Below are positions 48,916-59,307 of a stretch of 64,000 nt of DNA, in pieces (the stretch's first letter is position 1; each line of letters starts with the position of its first letter). A program made the position numbers and the translations under genes. Below the pieces are notes generated by a model, which was not told the DNA's origin, did no database searches, and saw only the letters and a list, made by a program, of their open reading frames with translations. Source of the stretch: Lichina pygmaea (Eukaryota > Ascomycota > Lichinomycetes > Lichinales > Lichinaceae); contig OY730171.1 of assembly GCA_963422465.1 (NCBI GenBank), forward strand, positions 5,228,202-5,292,201. Reading direction: 5' to 3'.

Positions 48916-50455
48916 ATGAAGTTCCAGTCGTTCGCTGCCGCAACCTTGCTCGTGGCCGTCACCGGGGTCTTGGCTCAGGATCCCGGCCCCTCGCCAACCG
49001 AGTCGGTTGGCTGCGTCCCACACGACGATCACTGGTACGTGTTCGCGTGACCCCATAGGTTCATCTCGCTGGATGAGGCTCTGACGGCTTCGCGTAGGCA
49101 TTGCGACGGCCCCGCCCCAGCAGCTACCGCGACTCCTGCGTCGGACGATCATTCCGGCGAGGATCACGACGCAGGCAGCGTCGATCCTGGCCCTTCCCCC
49201 ACCGAGTCCATCGGCTGCGAGCCGCATGACGACCATTGGTACCGCCACTCCGTTGATTGCCCTGCACTCCGGCTTGCGCGACGGACCTTGCTGGCGTCTT
49301 GGTCGTGGTCATCGTCGTCATCGTGAGACGCTGCTGACGGACCTGTTTTGCGTAGGCACTGCGAGGGCCCCGCCCCGGCAGCTACCGCGACTCCTGCGTC
49401 GGACGATCATTCCGGCGAGGGCCATGATCACGACGATGGTCACTCCGGCGAGGCCGACCACGACGATGGTCACTCGGGCGAGGGCGATCACGACGAAGAG
49501 CACAGCGAAACCGATGCCGCAGGCGCCGTCGATCCTGGCCCCTCCCCCACCGAGTCCATCGGCTGCGAGCCGCATGACGACCATTGGTACTGCCACTCCG
49601 TTGATTGCCCTGCACTCCGGCTTGCGCGACGGACCTTGCTGGCGTCTTGGTCGTGGTCATCGTCGTCATCGTGAGACGCTGCTGACGGACCTGTTTTGCG
49701 TAGGCACTGCGAGGGCCCCGCCCCGGCAGCTACCGCGACTCCTGCGTCGGATGATCATTCCGGCGAGGGCCATGATCACGACGATGGTCACTCCGGCGAT
49801 GGCGACCACGACGAAGATCACAGCGAAACCGATGCCGCAGGCGCCGTCGATCCTGGCCCCTCCCCGACCGAGTCGACCGGCTGTGAGCCGCACGGTGACC
49901 ACTGGTACTGCCACTCCCCTTTCTTGCCTTGCACTCCAGCTCGCGCGACGGACCTCGCCACCGCCTTGAGTGTCGTCGTCATTGTCATCGTCGTGATTAC
50001 TCTGCTCACGAAACGACGCGGGTAGGCATTGCGAAGGTCCTGTGATGGCTACGGCCACTGCTGCCACCACCCACATGTCCGAGGGTCACGGCGCGGACTC
50101 GGCCGAGGCCGGCCCGAGCCCGACCGAGTCGTACGGTTGCGAGCCCCATGATGATCATTGGTGAGTGCCGCTGCTCATCGACGACCCGGTCAGTCCCATT
50201 AGCGGTCCAGCGACGATAACCTCTCGTGACAGGCATTGCGAGGGACCTCGCACCGACGGAGATGCCGTGCCCGTGACCACCGCAACCGAGGCCGACGTTA
50301 CGCCAGCAACGACTCTGGAGACTGTCGTGGACGGCGCGAACGCGACCGCGGACTCTCCTATCGCGACCTTTACTGGCGCAGCTGTCGCCGTCCGAGCTCA
50401 CCACGGCCTGTCGGTCGGGTTGATGGGCGTCGTCGCTCTTTTGGCCACACTCTGA
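48916..50455 (+). CDS. Secreted, probably GPI-anchored His-rich repeat protein, six exons
   Basis: Exons 48916-49034, 49098-49238, 49356-49586, 49704-49904, 50026-50160 and 50233-50455, joined by GT-AG introns of 63, 117, 117, 121 and 72 bp; 349 residues. Signal peptide MKFQSFAAATLLVAVTGVLA. Each unit reads HCEGPAPAATATPASDDHSG, then His/Asp-rich GHDHDDGHSGE stretches, then DPGPSPTESIGCEPHDDHW. All introns are phase 2 and split the Trp codon, so each of the five junctions makes CxPH(D/G)DHWHC, a motif seen in fungal surface proteins and likely to bind metal such as zinc or copper. The C-terminus has a hydrophobic tail (GLSVGLMGVVALLATL) after a Ser/Thr-rich stretch, fitting a GPI signal. Exon-intron units 3 and 4 repeat with a 348 bp period, and introns 2 and 3 are nearly identical. 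Wall or surface metal handling is inferred. Confidence 0.88.
49098..49904 (+). repeat. Tandem exon-intron repeat inside the gene
   Basis: Units of exon plus intron, with starts at 49356 and 49704 (348 bp apart) and a shorter one at 49098. The intron sequence is repeated as faithfully as the exon. Inner (GGCGAGG...CACGACGAT) minisatellite copies vary in number between units. Confidence 0.85.
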
Positions 50456-51352
50456 GGAGGCTTCCTCGGCGGAGGAGGAGTTGGGTGATGACGTCGATCT
50501 CCGGCCTATCCAATCTTGGCTAATCAGTGCCACATCCTCGTTCTTGGTTAGCTCTTACCAAAGCCGGCCCCCCCCCCCCCCCCCCCCCCCCCCCTCCCCG
50601 CCCCGGCTCGCCACCGAAGGACCAAACCCGTCATATGTCATCCCACAGCGTCAGCTCGTCACCGTCTCTCTTCATTGACCAAGAACTTGCTCGTTTCACG
50701 AGTTTAATGCAACCGGCGAGAGAATTAATGCCAAATTGCAAGCTGCGAAATTTCCTGTTGAGTGCGGCCATACGGCCACGTAACCAACCGACGGTTGCTG
50801 CGGTGCCCGTCTTTCTTGTTCCTATCGCACTACGTAACGGACTGTACTGTGTACCGTACTCGGTACCTATTACGCACAATGCTTCTCACGCCGTGGTATG
50901 TACCGTACTCGATGGTCATTCATACCTCAGCGTATCGCCACGTTACGCATCTACGTACGTATGTACATACGTACACACGTACCAGTACTTCAAAAACTGC
51001 TTCCCACCTTCTCAAAGTCAACCCCATCCGACTCCATTCCAACAATGTACTTATTAGAGCAGCAGCAGCAGCAAGGGCAGGAGTAGCGACCATCACACGC
51101 TGCAGCTTGTCGTAACAGACAATTACTGCCACACCCCCCTCTACGGAAGTACAAGCATCCAGATTTCCTGCTCCAGTACGTATGTACTTCTAATTTTGTA
51201 GCGATCCCGTGTAATAACAAGTACGTATTGCCACTAAACTTTTGGACCATCAGCCCCCCGACGGATGTGGTCGCACCGCTATCGGAGTCTCTATTCCCCC
51301 CCCCAAAAAGTGACATCTGACATCGAAACAGACACTAACGTAGGTTGGAGTA

Positions 51353-51822
51353 TCTTCCCCACGTATCCCCCCTTCCCTGGGATATACCCCTCTGAGCGCC
51401 ACACCCCATACGACTCTCGCGCCACTTGTGCCACCACAAGCCGTGTACCTACAACTTGCCCTGTCTTTGCACTGCACAGCAAGTACTCAACCTGCCGACT
51501 GCCTGCTGATGACTACCCTGCGCTCCACCGACTTCCTGTGACTGTCCGACTACCCTGACCAACCACCCACCCTCTCTGTACAAAGGACGAGGGGGTGGTA
51601 TGTTATGTATCTTTGTATGTACCCATACGTACCTCCCGTGCAAGGTACAAGGGTACTTCAGTACGTACTGCTTGATTCTCATTAGATACTTAGAATGTAG
51701 TGAGATGATAGGCGAAATCCGAGGTAGACACAGCTTGAACCTTCTTGGTGTGGCGCAAGTGGCACGGGCGAGTGGCGCTCAGCGGGGTATATCCTAGGGA
51801 AGGGGGGATACGTGGGGAGGAT
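51353..51822. repeat. Imperfect inverted repeat 1
   Basis: Arms of about 80 bp, 51353-51440 and 51745-51822. The best stretch is CCCCACGTATCCCCCCTTCCC with three mismatches in about 46 bp; the loop is about 300 bp. Could be a MITE-like remnant or an inverted duplication. No clear target duplication seen. Confidence 0.6.
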
Positions 51823-52069
51823 TTTGCATAACTGGGGTAGACTTGAGGAATTGTCTGATCTGAAGTAGCTTCCAAAAACTCGAGACTGGAAGCTACTTGC
51901 TGTGTGGTGTTGACAGAAATTATGGCGCTCGTCCACTGCTCAGCTTGGAGAGATATCTAGCTTTAGATGTGACAAGCCTTGCAAAGTGAATGTACCTACA
52001 GAGTACAGTACTTGAGTATCCAAGTGAGGGGGCCACCAAAGGAAGAGGGGGGCACCGGAGCATGGCAGT

Positions 52070-52592
52070 AATTAATTGTTCGGACAATCAATCCGATGCC
52101 CCCCTCTATGCAACTTTTCGCTTACCATGCCCCCCTTCTTACTTCAATGCGCCCGCCCCTTGGCTAAGGACACGTACTAGGGTACCTTAAAATTAGCGAA
52201 GATCCGTAGGGAGTGTAAGTACTCCAGAACTATTGACAAGTCTGCCCCGACCGCCTGACTTCACACAGCTGATGGAGTCTCCATACCGCCAAAAGTGCCA
52301 TGAATGACATCAAAATCAAGGTCTGACTGGAGTAACGTAGAGCTAGGCACTGGATGCGACAAGAGAAAAGATACGACCGAGAAATGTGTGTTGTGTGATA
52401 CCTTCAAGAGTTATGACACTTGTATCCTGGTCAACTTTGAAAAGTACTTAGGCTTACGTGGCCCGGCTGGGTGCAGTGTATGTATCCCTGTACGTACCCT
52501 TAGCCGAGGAGGGCATCGAAGTACGGAACGTAAGAAAGGGGGCATGGTAAGTGAAAAGTTGCATGGAGGGGGGCATCGCATTAATTGTCCGT
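52070..52592. repeat. Imperfect inverted repeat 2
   Basis: Arms of about 110 bp, 52070-52185 and 52483-52592, sharing GGACAAT, CGATGCCCCCCTC, ATGCAACTTTTC, CTTACCATGCCCCC and GGCTAAGG, with a loop of about 300 bp. Same overall size as inverted repeat 1 but no clear sequence kinship. Confidence 0.65.
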
Positions 52593-53212
52593 AAAAATCA
52601 GCAAGTTGTGCGGACAAGATCAAGCTACGTATGTACAGTATGCTTACTAACCACACCCCTCGAGAGCCCTCACGTGATACAGCACTGGCATAGCACTGCT
52701 GACAAATCCCAACTTCGTTAGAGTTTCGACCCGAAAATCAAATCCGCCTCGTCTTAGTAGTCATGATCGTGTATCCTGACGTGACTGATACTTCACCACG
52801 ACATCTTAAGTGGACACGTTCGCTAGGAGGGTGCTGTATCGGATAGACCCTCCTGATGATGGCTTGTTCGACGTCTGGCGGCATCAGTGTAGGCCGCATC
52901 CCGCAATCGAATGGAGTGGCATCATCTCTGAGCTGATTTCATAGTTCGTTCGTCCGGTCGCAGTGGAGGTGTTACCATGCTTTTCAGACATCGCGCAAGC
53001 CTCGTGTCGCAATACCGCTGCAAGCCTGGGCAGTCTCGGTGCGAAGACAAGACATCCTTTCAGGAGGGCAGAGGTTGAGCGTGGTATTTCGGTGGTATGT
53101 CGATCACTGAACTGGGCGGGCTCGTTCTAGACATCTAACTAGATGGCAGGCGTCGTCCCATGCAATCACACCGGGGTATTCAAAGAGTCTTCCTCCACCA
53201 CGGCTCTCATGT

Positions 53213-55569
53213 GTGGCGCCAGTACACTCTATAGGAAGCATCAATGGTCACCGTCCTCAAGTCGTATCAAGCGAACCTCTTGCCTGGGCCACCGCGAGAG
53301 CTAAACGGCGACCACAGCTCCCGACATACGGAACAAGCAGTCTCTCACCGCGGATAAGCTTCTTCTCCACTCTTCAGAACCCGGTCCCTCGTCGATATCC
53401 ATGGCCACCCTCTTCACTCGGCCGCAGCCTGACAGGAGGCCGAGGCTTGTTTGGACAGAGCGCGTTTCAGAGTGTCCTGGCGCATATGGAGCAGTCGGCA
53501 AGCAATAACCCACAGAACGCCACCGCGCAGAACGCCTTCTACCAGGCGCTTCTGCGGGCCGACATGCCCCACATCGTCGTCGAGAGATATCAGACCGGCA
53601 GATTCGCGACGAACGCTGCGATCGACTCGGCCTACGTTAGGGCGCTCGAGCGCGTTGGCCGTAACGAGAATGCCGGGGCTAGTGTTTCTGCGGCGAGTCC
53701 TGTTGAGCTCCAGAGCGGTTCTCTCAGTAACATGCAGCTGCAGGCCATCGCCCAGGCTGTTGCGGCTCAGACGCAGGGGCGCAATATATCCATCGGTACC
53801 GGGGCGAATGCTGGATCGGGGCTCGGTGGAAAAGACAAGCCGATCTACGTCGTCGCCAAAGACAGCATCGGTGGCGCACTATTCAAATGGACGAAGAGCC
53901 TCTTGTACTTTGGCCTTGTGGGCTACGTCGCCTTGATGCTTCTCACCATGTTCATCGAAAACGCAGCGGGTGGGCTGAAGAGGATCGGGGCGCCCGTCAA
54001 CAACGAGGCCCAGGCTCAGCACCAAACGGTACGCTTCACCGACGTGCATGGGTGTGACGAGGCGAAAGACGAGCTCCAGGAGCTGGTCGAGTTTCTCAGG
54101 GCGCCGGACCGATTCTCCTCCTTGGGCGGCAAGATGCCCAAGGGTGTCCTGCTGGTCGGGCCTCCCGGGACCGGCAAGACCCTTCTCGCTCGGGCCGTGG
54201 CAGGCGAGGCCGGAGTGCCATTCTTCTTCATGTCTGGCAGCGAGTTCGACGAGATCTACGTCGGCGTTGGCGCCAAGCGCGTGCGAGAGCTCTTCAACGC
54301 CGCGCGTCAAAAAGGGCCGGCCATAATCTTCATCGACGAGCTCGACGCCATCGGAGGGAAGCGCAACGACAGGGACGGGGCGCACGCGAAACAGACGCTC
54401 AATCAGCTCCTGACCGAGCTCGACGGCTTCTCTCAGAGCACCGGCGTCATCGTGCTTGCGGCGACCAACTTCCCGCGCCTACTCGACAAGGCTCTCACGC
54501 GGCCTGGCCGGTTTGACCGCCACGTCGTCGTCGACTTCCCGGACGTCCGTGGCCGTATCGCGATCCTCAACCACCATACGAAGAAGGTCCAGGTAGGCAC
54601 CGATGTCGACATGGCTGTCATCGCTAGAGGCACGCCTGGCTTCTCGGGGGCGCAGCTCGAGAATCTCGTGAATCAAGCCGCAGTCCGTGCGAGTCGGAAC
54701 AAGGCGGTGAAGGTGTCGATGAAGGATTTCGAGTGGGCCAAGGACAAGATCCTCATGGGCGCTGAGCGCCGAAGCTCGATCATCCAAGAGAAGGACAAGC
54801 TGATGACGGCGTATCACGAAGGAGGACACGCCCTCGTTGCCCTCTCGACCAAGGACGCGACCAGTCTGTACAAGGCAACCATCATGCCTCGCGGAGCCGC
54901 TCTCGGCGTCACCTTCTTTCTCCCGGAAATGGACAAGGTGTCGACGTCGAAAGCCGAGATGCTCGCCGAGATCGACACCTGCATGGGCGGCAAGGTCGCC
55001 GAGGAGCTAGTTTACGGGCCGGATCGGGTGACAAGCGGTGCCATCTCGGTAGATTTTGTCTCCTCTACCATTCCCGCCGACGTTTGGTCGCTCTTCTCCA
55101 CTAAACATCGCAACAGGATATCGAGAAGGCAACACACATCGCCTATGCGATGGTGACACAGCTGGGCATGTCAGACAAGGTCGGGAACGTCAACGTCGAC
55201 GTGCGGGGCGCTCCAGAGCGGCTGGCACCTGAGACACGACAGCTCATCGACAATGAGGTCCGACGAATCATCGAAGAAGGTTACGAGCGGGCCACGAGGA
55301 TTCTAAGCGGCCGGCGGGAAGATCTCGATGCGCTCGCCAAGGCTTTGGTCGAGTACGAGACCTTGAACAAGGATGAGATTGAGACGGTCATCAAAGGGGA
55401 GAAGCTTCCAGACCGGCTGAAGGCGGATTCCAAGGCTCCCATCAAGCTTCCCGACTCGCTGATGCTCCCCGGCTTCGGCGTCGACGCTGGTACCAGCACG
55501 CCTGAGGCTAACCGGACACGAAACGAGCCGCCGGCAGCCATGGAAGGCGGCGGCAGTGTCGCTTCGTGA
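53213..55569 (+). CDS. yme1: Mitochondrial i-AAA protease, YME1-like (FtsH family)
   Basis: ATP-dependent zinc metalloprotease of the mitochondrial inner membrane, active site toward the intermembrane space, degrading unassembled and regulatory proteins. Exons 53213-55048 and 55117-55569, with a 68 bp phase-0 intron (GTAGAT...CTAAAC...AACAG); about 762 residues. An Arg-rich N-terminus (about 30-80) looks like a targeting sequence. One membrane span at about 229-247, Walker A GPPGTGKT 316-323, pore loop YVG 349-351, Walker [10 protein letters not shown] 371-379, arginine-finger region TRPGRFDR, zinc site HEGGH 535-539, and third ligand Asp 613 as first residue of exon 2. The C-terminal helix part ends in [19 protein letters not shown], as in yeast Yme1. 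The start is unresolved: 53213 is GTG, no ATG lies in frame back to the stop at 53108, and the first in-frame ATG (53486) would lose the targeting part. An upstream exon from the ATG at 53143 is possible. Confidence 0.93.
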
Positions 55570-56060
55570 GCTATCGTAAAGTCGGTAAGTTTGACAGGGA
55601 TTCCGAGCCGCGATCCCATTCTCGGTTATTTGTTACCCACTTTCTTGCCAGACTAGCAGACACCGAGACGATTTGTTCAAGGATCAACCTACTGCCGGCT
55701 GACGTTCATCCAAAGCCTTATTGCTGCAGGACAACATCCTCAACCTTATAAATGTACTACCTTTTCTTGCTCGGGAAGTGTGTTGGGTGTGTTCAGGCTC
55801 TAGTGGAATAGAAGATGGAGTATAATATCTTACCACTTTGTGGCTGATACAGTATCATTTCCAGATCAGTCTATACTCAATTCTCAGAAGGAAACCAAGC
55901 TAGGTATGATTTTCACGGAGGCTCTAGACTGTCGGGAACATTCACACTAGATAGAGGAGAGGATACTCTCCGATTTGCGGATATCCTCACCAAAACAACA
56001 GGATCTTTGTTTGTCCAGGTTTATTGATGTGAAGTTGAGAATGAATCAAGTAAGTATTCC
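55570..56060. other. Intergenic region between convergent genes
   Basis: AT-richer 490 bp between the 3' ends of the protease gene and the unknown gene. No ORF or repeat of note; probably holds both 3' untranslated parts. Confidence 0.6.
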
Positions 56061-58388
56061 CTATGTTGCGAGCAGGCCTCTGGCTTCGGGAACACAGTTG
56101 CTTGGACAGGTGATGGTTGGAGAAGGTGGATCATGATCATCGTTGTCGTCATCATCGTCATCGTCATCATCATCATTATCATCGTTGTCGTCATCACCGC
56201 TGTTGTTGTTACTGCAGCTTCTGTTATACTTCCCCAAGCCCTCAATGATCCTGGTAGGACTTGGTTGCAGCGTGTTGTGATCAGGTGGGTAATGCGTGGC
56301 AACTGTGGTGCTGACCAAGAGGTTGGAAGTCGAGTATGCATGCGCATGTACACCAAGACAAGGCGCGCTCTGCAGACTCCCGCTGCTCCCACCCAAGGTG
56401 TTGTTTCGCAGCTTCTGGAGAGTCGCTAGAGAAAGGTCGTCTTGAGTGGTCAAGTCCACTGCGCCGGCGAGCTGTGCGAGACCTGTCCCCGACAAAGAAT
56501 GTGCCGATTGTCTGGTAGAGTAAGGAGGCCAGACGAAGGAGTTGCGTGTGCTATACTCGCTGCGCTCCGTGATGGGCGTGAGGTTGGGCTCTTCAAAGGC
56601 TCGATTTCCGCTGTGGCTCTTGCCGTGCAAACTAGGGTCTCGCAGGTTGAAGATGCCACCGAGAGCAGACGAATCATCGCTCGCACCGCCTCCGTAAGCG
56701 TAGAATCCAAATTCCTGGCCGTAAAGTCCCTCGGCATCATTCGCCAGGGCTTCGGCATTGGCGGCAGCGATGATTGGGTCGTTATCCAGGCCCAGGTCAT
56801 CTTCATCTTCGAGGCCATCGGTGGTGGCCGTGAACATGGAAGATCGATCGCCATTCCAATCGTAGACTCGAGCGTCGTTGATGACAGCGGAATCCTGCCG
56901 CCCTATCTCTGCGACACAGAAGTCGGGAGCTGACGGAATGACCAGCTGAATACCGGTGGCCAAAGAAGGAGAGGCGTTGTCGGGAACAGAGACATGGTCT
57001 CGCTGGCGAGGGTATGACAAAGGTTGGGAGATCTCGGAAGACGCGTCTGACAAATCGGGTAGCGTCAAGAGCCGAGCTGGTGTGTGCAATGGTGGTGTGT
57101 GCACATCAGGGACGTGGCTTCCCCGACTCGCATGTAGCTCGGTGGGAAGGGCGAGCGTCTCAAGTTGCAGGAGGGAGTCCACAGGGCCTTCCGGATACCG
57201 CGGCATGGGCGGTGTGGACTCTACGCGCCTTGGTGACTGGCTGAGATCTTTCTCGCCAACGCATGATGGGGATGTCATGCCAATGTCCGAGTTCCTCGTG
57301 CGACATGTCGACTCAGCGGTCATGGCTTCGGGGACTCCAACATCATCCACGGCAATCTCGGGCACCTCTTCCTCATAGCAAGCGGCAGTAGCAGCAGTAG
57401 CCGTAGCCGCAACCGCATTATCATCATCCAGAGAGTCGTCGAAACTGTTGAAACTGTCCGCTTCAGAGTCGTCTGAGGTGTCCAAGCCAGCGGCGTTGTA
57501 TGTTGTCGCTGGCAAGCTTTGAACGATCCTGCTCCCTATCAGTTTTCGGTGGTTGTCTTCCAGAAGCAACTCCTGCTTGGTAGACCCGACTTCCTCCATA
57601 TCAAAACTGAAGCGGGAAGTGGTGTCTCGCATGTTCTTCGACAGGTTTCCCCGCCGAGCGCCGCAGTCCTCGGACAATCTCTGCTCAAAGGGAACCACAT
57701 CCAGAAATGAATCATCTGTAGCCGGTGAGCTAGGAGCGGCGCCTTCACGACATGGAATGCCACACGCGGCAAGATTGTCATTGTTCCTCCGGTCGTCCAG
57801 GCTACGCCCCGAGAGTGAAATCCCGCGGCCAGAAAGCCAACGGGTCCGCGCTCGCGACCCGTTCCCACTTTCAGGGCTGCTCGCCAGATCAGCCTGATGC
57901 GGGGTCGAAGACGGCGTAGCACGATAGGTCGACGAGTCGTGCTGATACCGCGCCGCTGGAGCACGCGTAGAACAGTTTTCCTTGATCTGTATGGAGCGAT
58001 CATGCCGGATGGAGGTGGGGCTGTGGGCAGGCGGCGGCGTGGCAGCGCCTTCTCCATTGCTCGAATCCACGAGAAGATGGGGTACGTGGCCGCGACCGGG
58101 CAAGGCCGACCTGAGCTTCGGGGCGCTGAAGTCATGCACTCCGGGGCCGCGGATGCGCGGGTCAAAGTCGTCCGCCAACCGCACCACTGGGCCACCGGGA
58201 CCACGGCTGGCGTCCGAACCACGGTTTGCTCGACCTCGTCTCCTTAAGAAAAGTGACATAGGGTTTAGTCGATGTAGCATGTGTTTCTTGGGCTTGTTCG
58301 GCTGAGTTGTGGACAACGACACTGTTCCGTGCTGGGTCTCAGCTATCTTGGAAGACACCCAGTCTGTGGCCTGGTCACTGGGCTTCAT
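56061..58388 (-). CDS. Uncharacterised fungal protein, 775 residues
   Basis: Read from the ATG at 58388 to the stop at 56061; the frame stays open upstream but without ATG. Not recognised by name. Near the N-terminus are HRLNPMSLFLRRR (39-51) and DDFDPRIRGPGVHDFSAP (about 72-89). Near the C-terminus come EEPNLTPITERSEYSTRNSF, LAQLAGAV and DDLSLATLQKLRNNTLGGSS. I recall similar blocks in uncharacterised Pezizomycotina proteins, so it is probably conserved, but I know no function. The rest is low-complexity, Ser/Asp-rich and probably disordered. A run of Asp and Asn (DNA 56133-56205, GAT/GAC repeats) lies near the C-terminus. No membrane span or signal peptide seen. The gene is convergent with the protease gene, and E8 begins 355 bp before its start. 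Confidence 0.75.
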   Translation of the reverse strand: MKPSDQATDWVSSKIAETQHGTVSLSTTQPNKPKKHMLHRLNPMSLFLRRRGRANRGSDASRGPGGPVVRLADDFDPRIRGPGVHDFSAPKLRSALPGRGHVPHLLVDSSNGEGAATPPPAHSPTSIRHDRSIQIKENCSTRAPAARYQHDSSTYRATPSSTPHQADLASSPESGNGSRARTRWLSGRGISLSGRSLDDRRNNDNLAACGIPCREGAAPSSPATDDSFLDVVPFEQRLSEDCGARRGNLSKNMRDTTSRFSFDMEEVGSTKQELLLEDNHRKLIGSRIVQSLPATTYNAAGLDTSDDSEADSFNSFDDSLDDDNAVAATATAATAACYEEEVPEIAVDDVGVPEAMTAESTCRTRNSDIGMTSPSCVGEKDLSQSPRRVESTPPMPRYPEGPVDSLLQLETLALPTELHASRGSHVPDVHTPPLHTPARLLTLPDLSDASSEISQPLSYPRQRDHVSVPDNASPSLATGIQLVIPSAPDFCVAEIGRQDSAVINDARVYDWNGDRSSMFTATTDGLEDEDDLGLDNDPIIAAANAEALANDAEGLYGQEFGFYAYGGGASDDSSALGGIFNLRDPSLHGKSHSGNRAFEEPNLTPITERSEYSTRNSFVWPPYSTRQSAHSLSGTGLAQLAGAVDLTTQDDLSLATLQKLRNNTLGGSSGSLQSAPCLGVHAHAYSTSNLLVSTTVATHYPPDHNTLQPSPTRIIEGLGKYNRSCSNNNSGDDDNDDNDDDDDDDDDDNDDHDPPSPTITCPSNCVPEARGLLAT
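56133..56205. repeat. GAT/GAC triplet repeat coding poly-Asp
   Basis: Microsatellite of CAT/CGT triplets on the plus strand, coding a run rich in Asp on the minus strand. Length is likely variable between strains. Confidence 0.8.
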
Positions 58389-58742
58389 CTTGTTTGCTGG
58401 AGGCCAACTTGAAGCTATACACAACCCGCGCCATTGAGAGGCACGACATACTCGTGTCAAGACGGTACTACGTACGAATACGTTCTGTACGGTACTCCCC
58501 CACTTCCCTCACTCTTACGGTACGGTACCGGTAGTGTCTAAAAGTGTTGTGGCCGTTAGGCCGCAGGCCAGCTAGCCTAGTCAGTGGAAGTGGCTTAGTC
58601 AGCCAGGGCCATACTGTATTTGATCACGTGATGATCAATATCAGGTGATGAGCAGTTGACTGACCAAGGACCCTCTCAAGGATTTTTTTGAATAACTCAA
58701 CTTCTACCAGTCATAATCACCTCAGATTACTAGCAGCTGCCA
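58389..58742. other. Upstream region of the unknown gene
   Basis: Host DNA with GTAC/TACGTACG words (58465-58535) and a TGATCACGTGATGATCA palindromic stretch near 58620-58636. Ends where E8 begins. No gene seen. Confidence 0.55.
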
Positions 58743-59307
58743 TGTTACAACCCATGGGATGGGAGCCACTCATTTATAGGCAATCAGGCCACGGGCCAGG
58801 CAAGAGAACACTATGGAAGTCAAGTGACCAACCAACAAGGGGTCACGTGACTGTCGAGACACACGGAAGTCTTGACGCAGCATGCATGAAGCATCAAGAC
58901 AATCTCACCAGTCTTGACGCAGGATGCATGAAGCATCAAGACAATCTCACCAGTCTCAACACAGGATGCATGAAGCATTGAGACAATCTCACCAGTCTTG
59001 ACGCAGGGTGCATAACATGGTGGGACTGTCAAGACAATCTTGATTGTCTTGACAAGCCAGCACTATATAGTCTGGTGATAGTTCTCTTATGGAACAATCA
59101 TCTTCAACTCATGTTGTGATCCAGACAACTAGATCTACTTCAATACAATCCTTTTGTACAAAGCCATTGATCAGGTGTCACCACCACCATGTTCCACCAA
59201 ACCCCTTCACACTCCTTGACACTCCTCTCCTGCAAGAACCAATCCGCCTTCCATATCTTACCCTTAATCCTATACTCAGTTAGGATGGCATGGTACAGAC
59301 CGCAACA
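58743..59307 (+). repeat. 5' LTR of E8, type B
   Basis: 565 bp with GATGCATGAAGCATC-type U3 repeats. Its edge TATA (CCTATAAATG on the minus strand, near 58774) faces out of the element, toward the unknown gene that starts at 58388. Confidence 0.88.

Larger units (their letters stand above)
50456..53142. other. Long intergenic region, GTAC-rich
   Basis: No gene I can support in 2.7 kb. It holds a run of 27 C (50568-50594), dense GTAC/TACGTA words (50850-51000, 51170-51230, 51590-51670, 52470-52530), two large imperfect inverted repeats (51353-51822 and 52070-52592) and a stem-loop (AAGTAGCTTCC 51863-51873 with GGAAGCTACTT 51888-51898). Confidence 0.6.

Noticed and set aside
56442-57378. Plus-strand open frames opposite the 775-residue gene
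   Set aside because: No motif, and the minus-strand frame is continuous over 2.3 kb.
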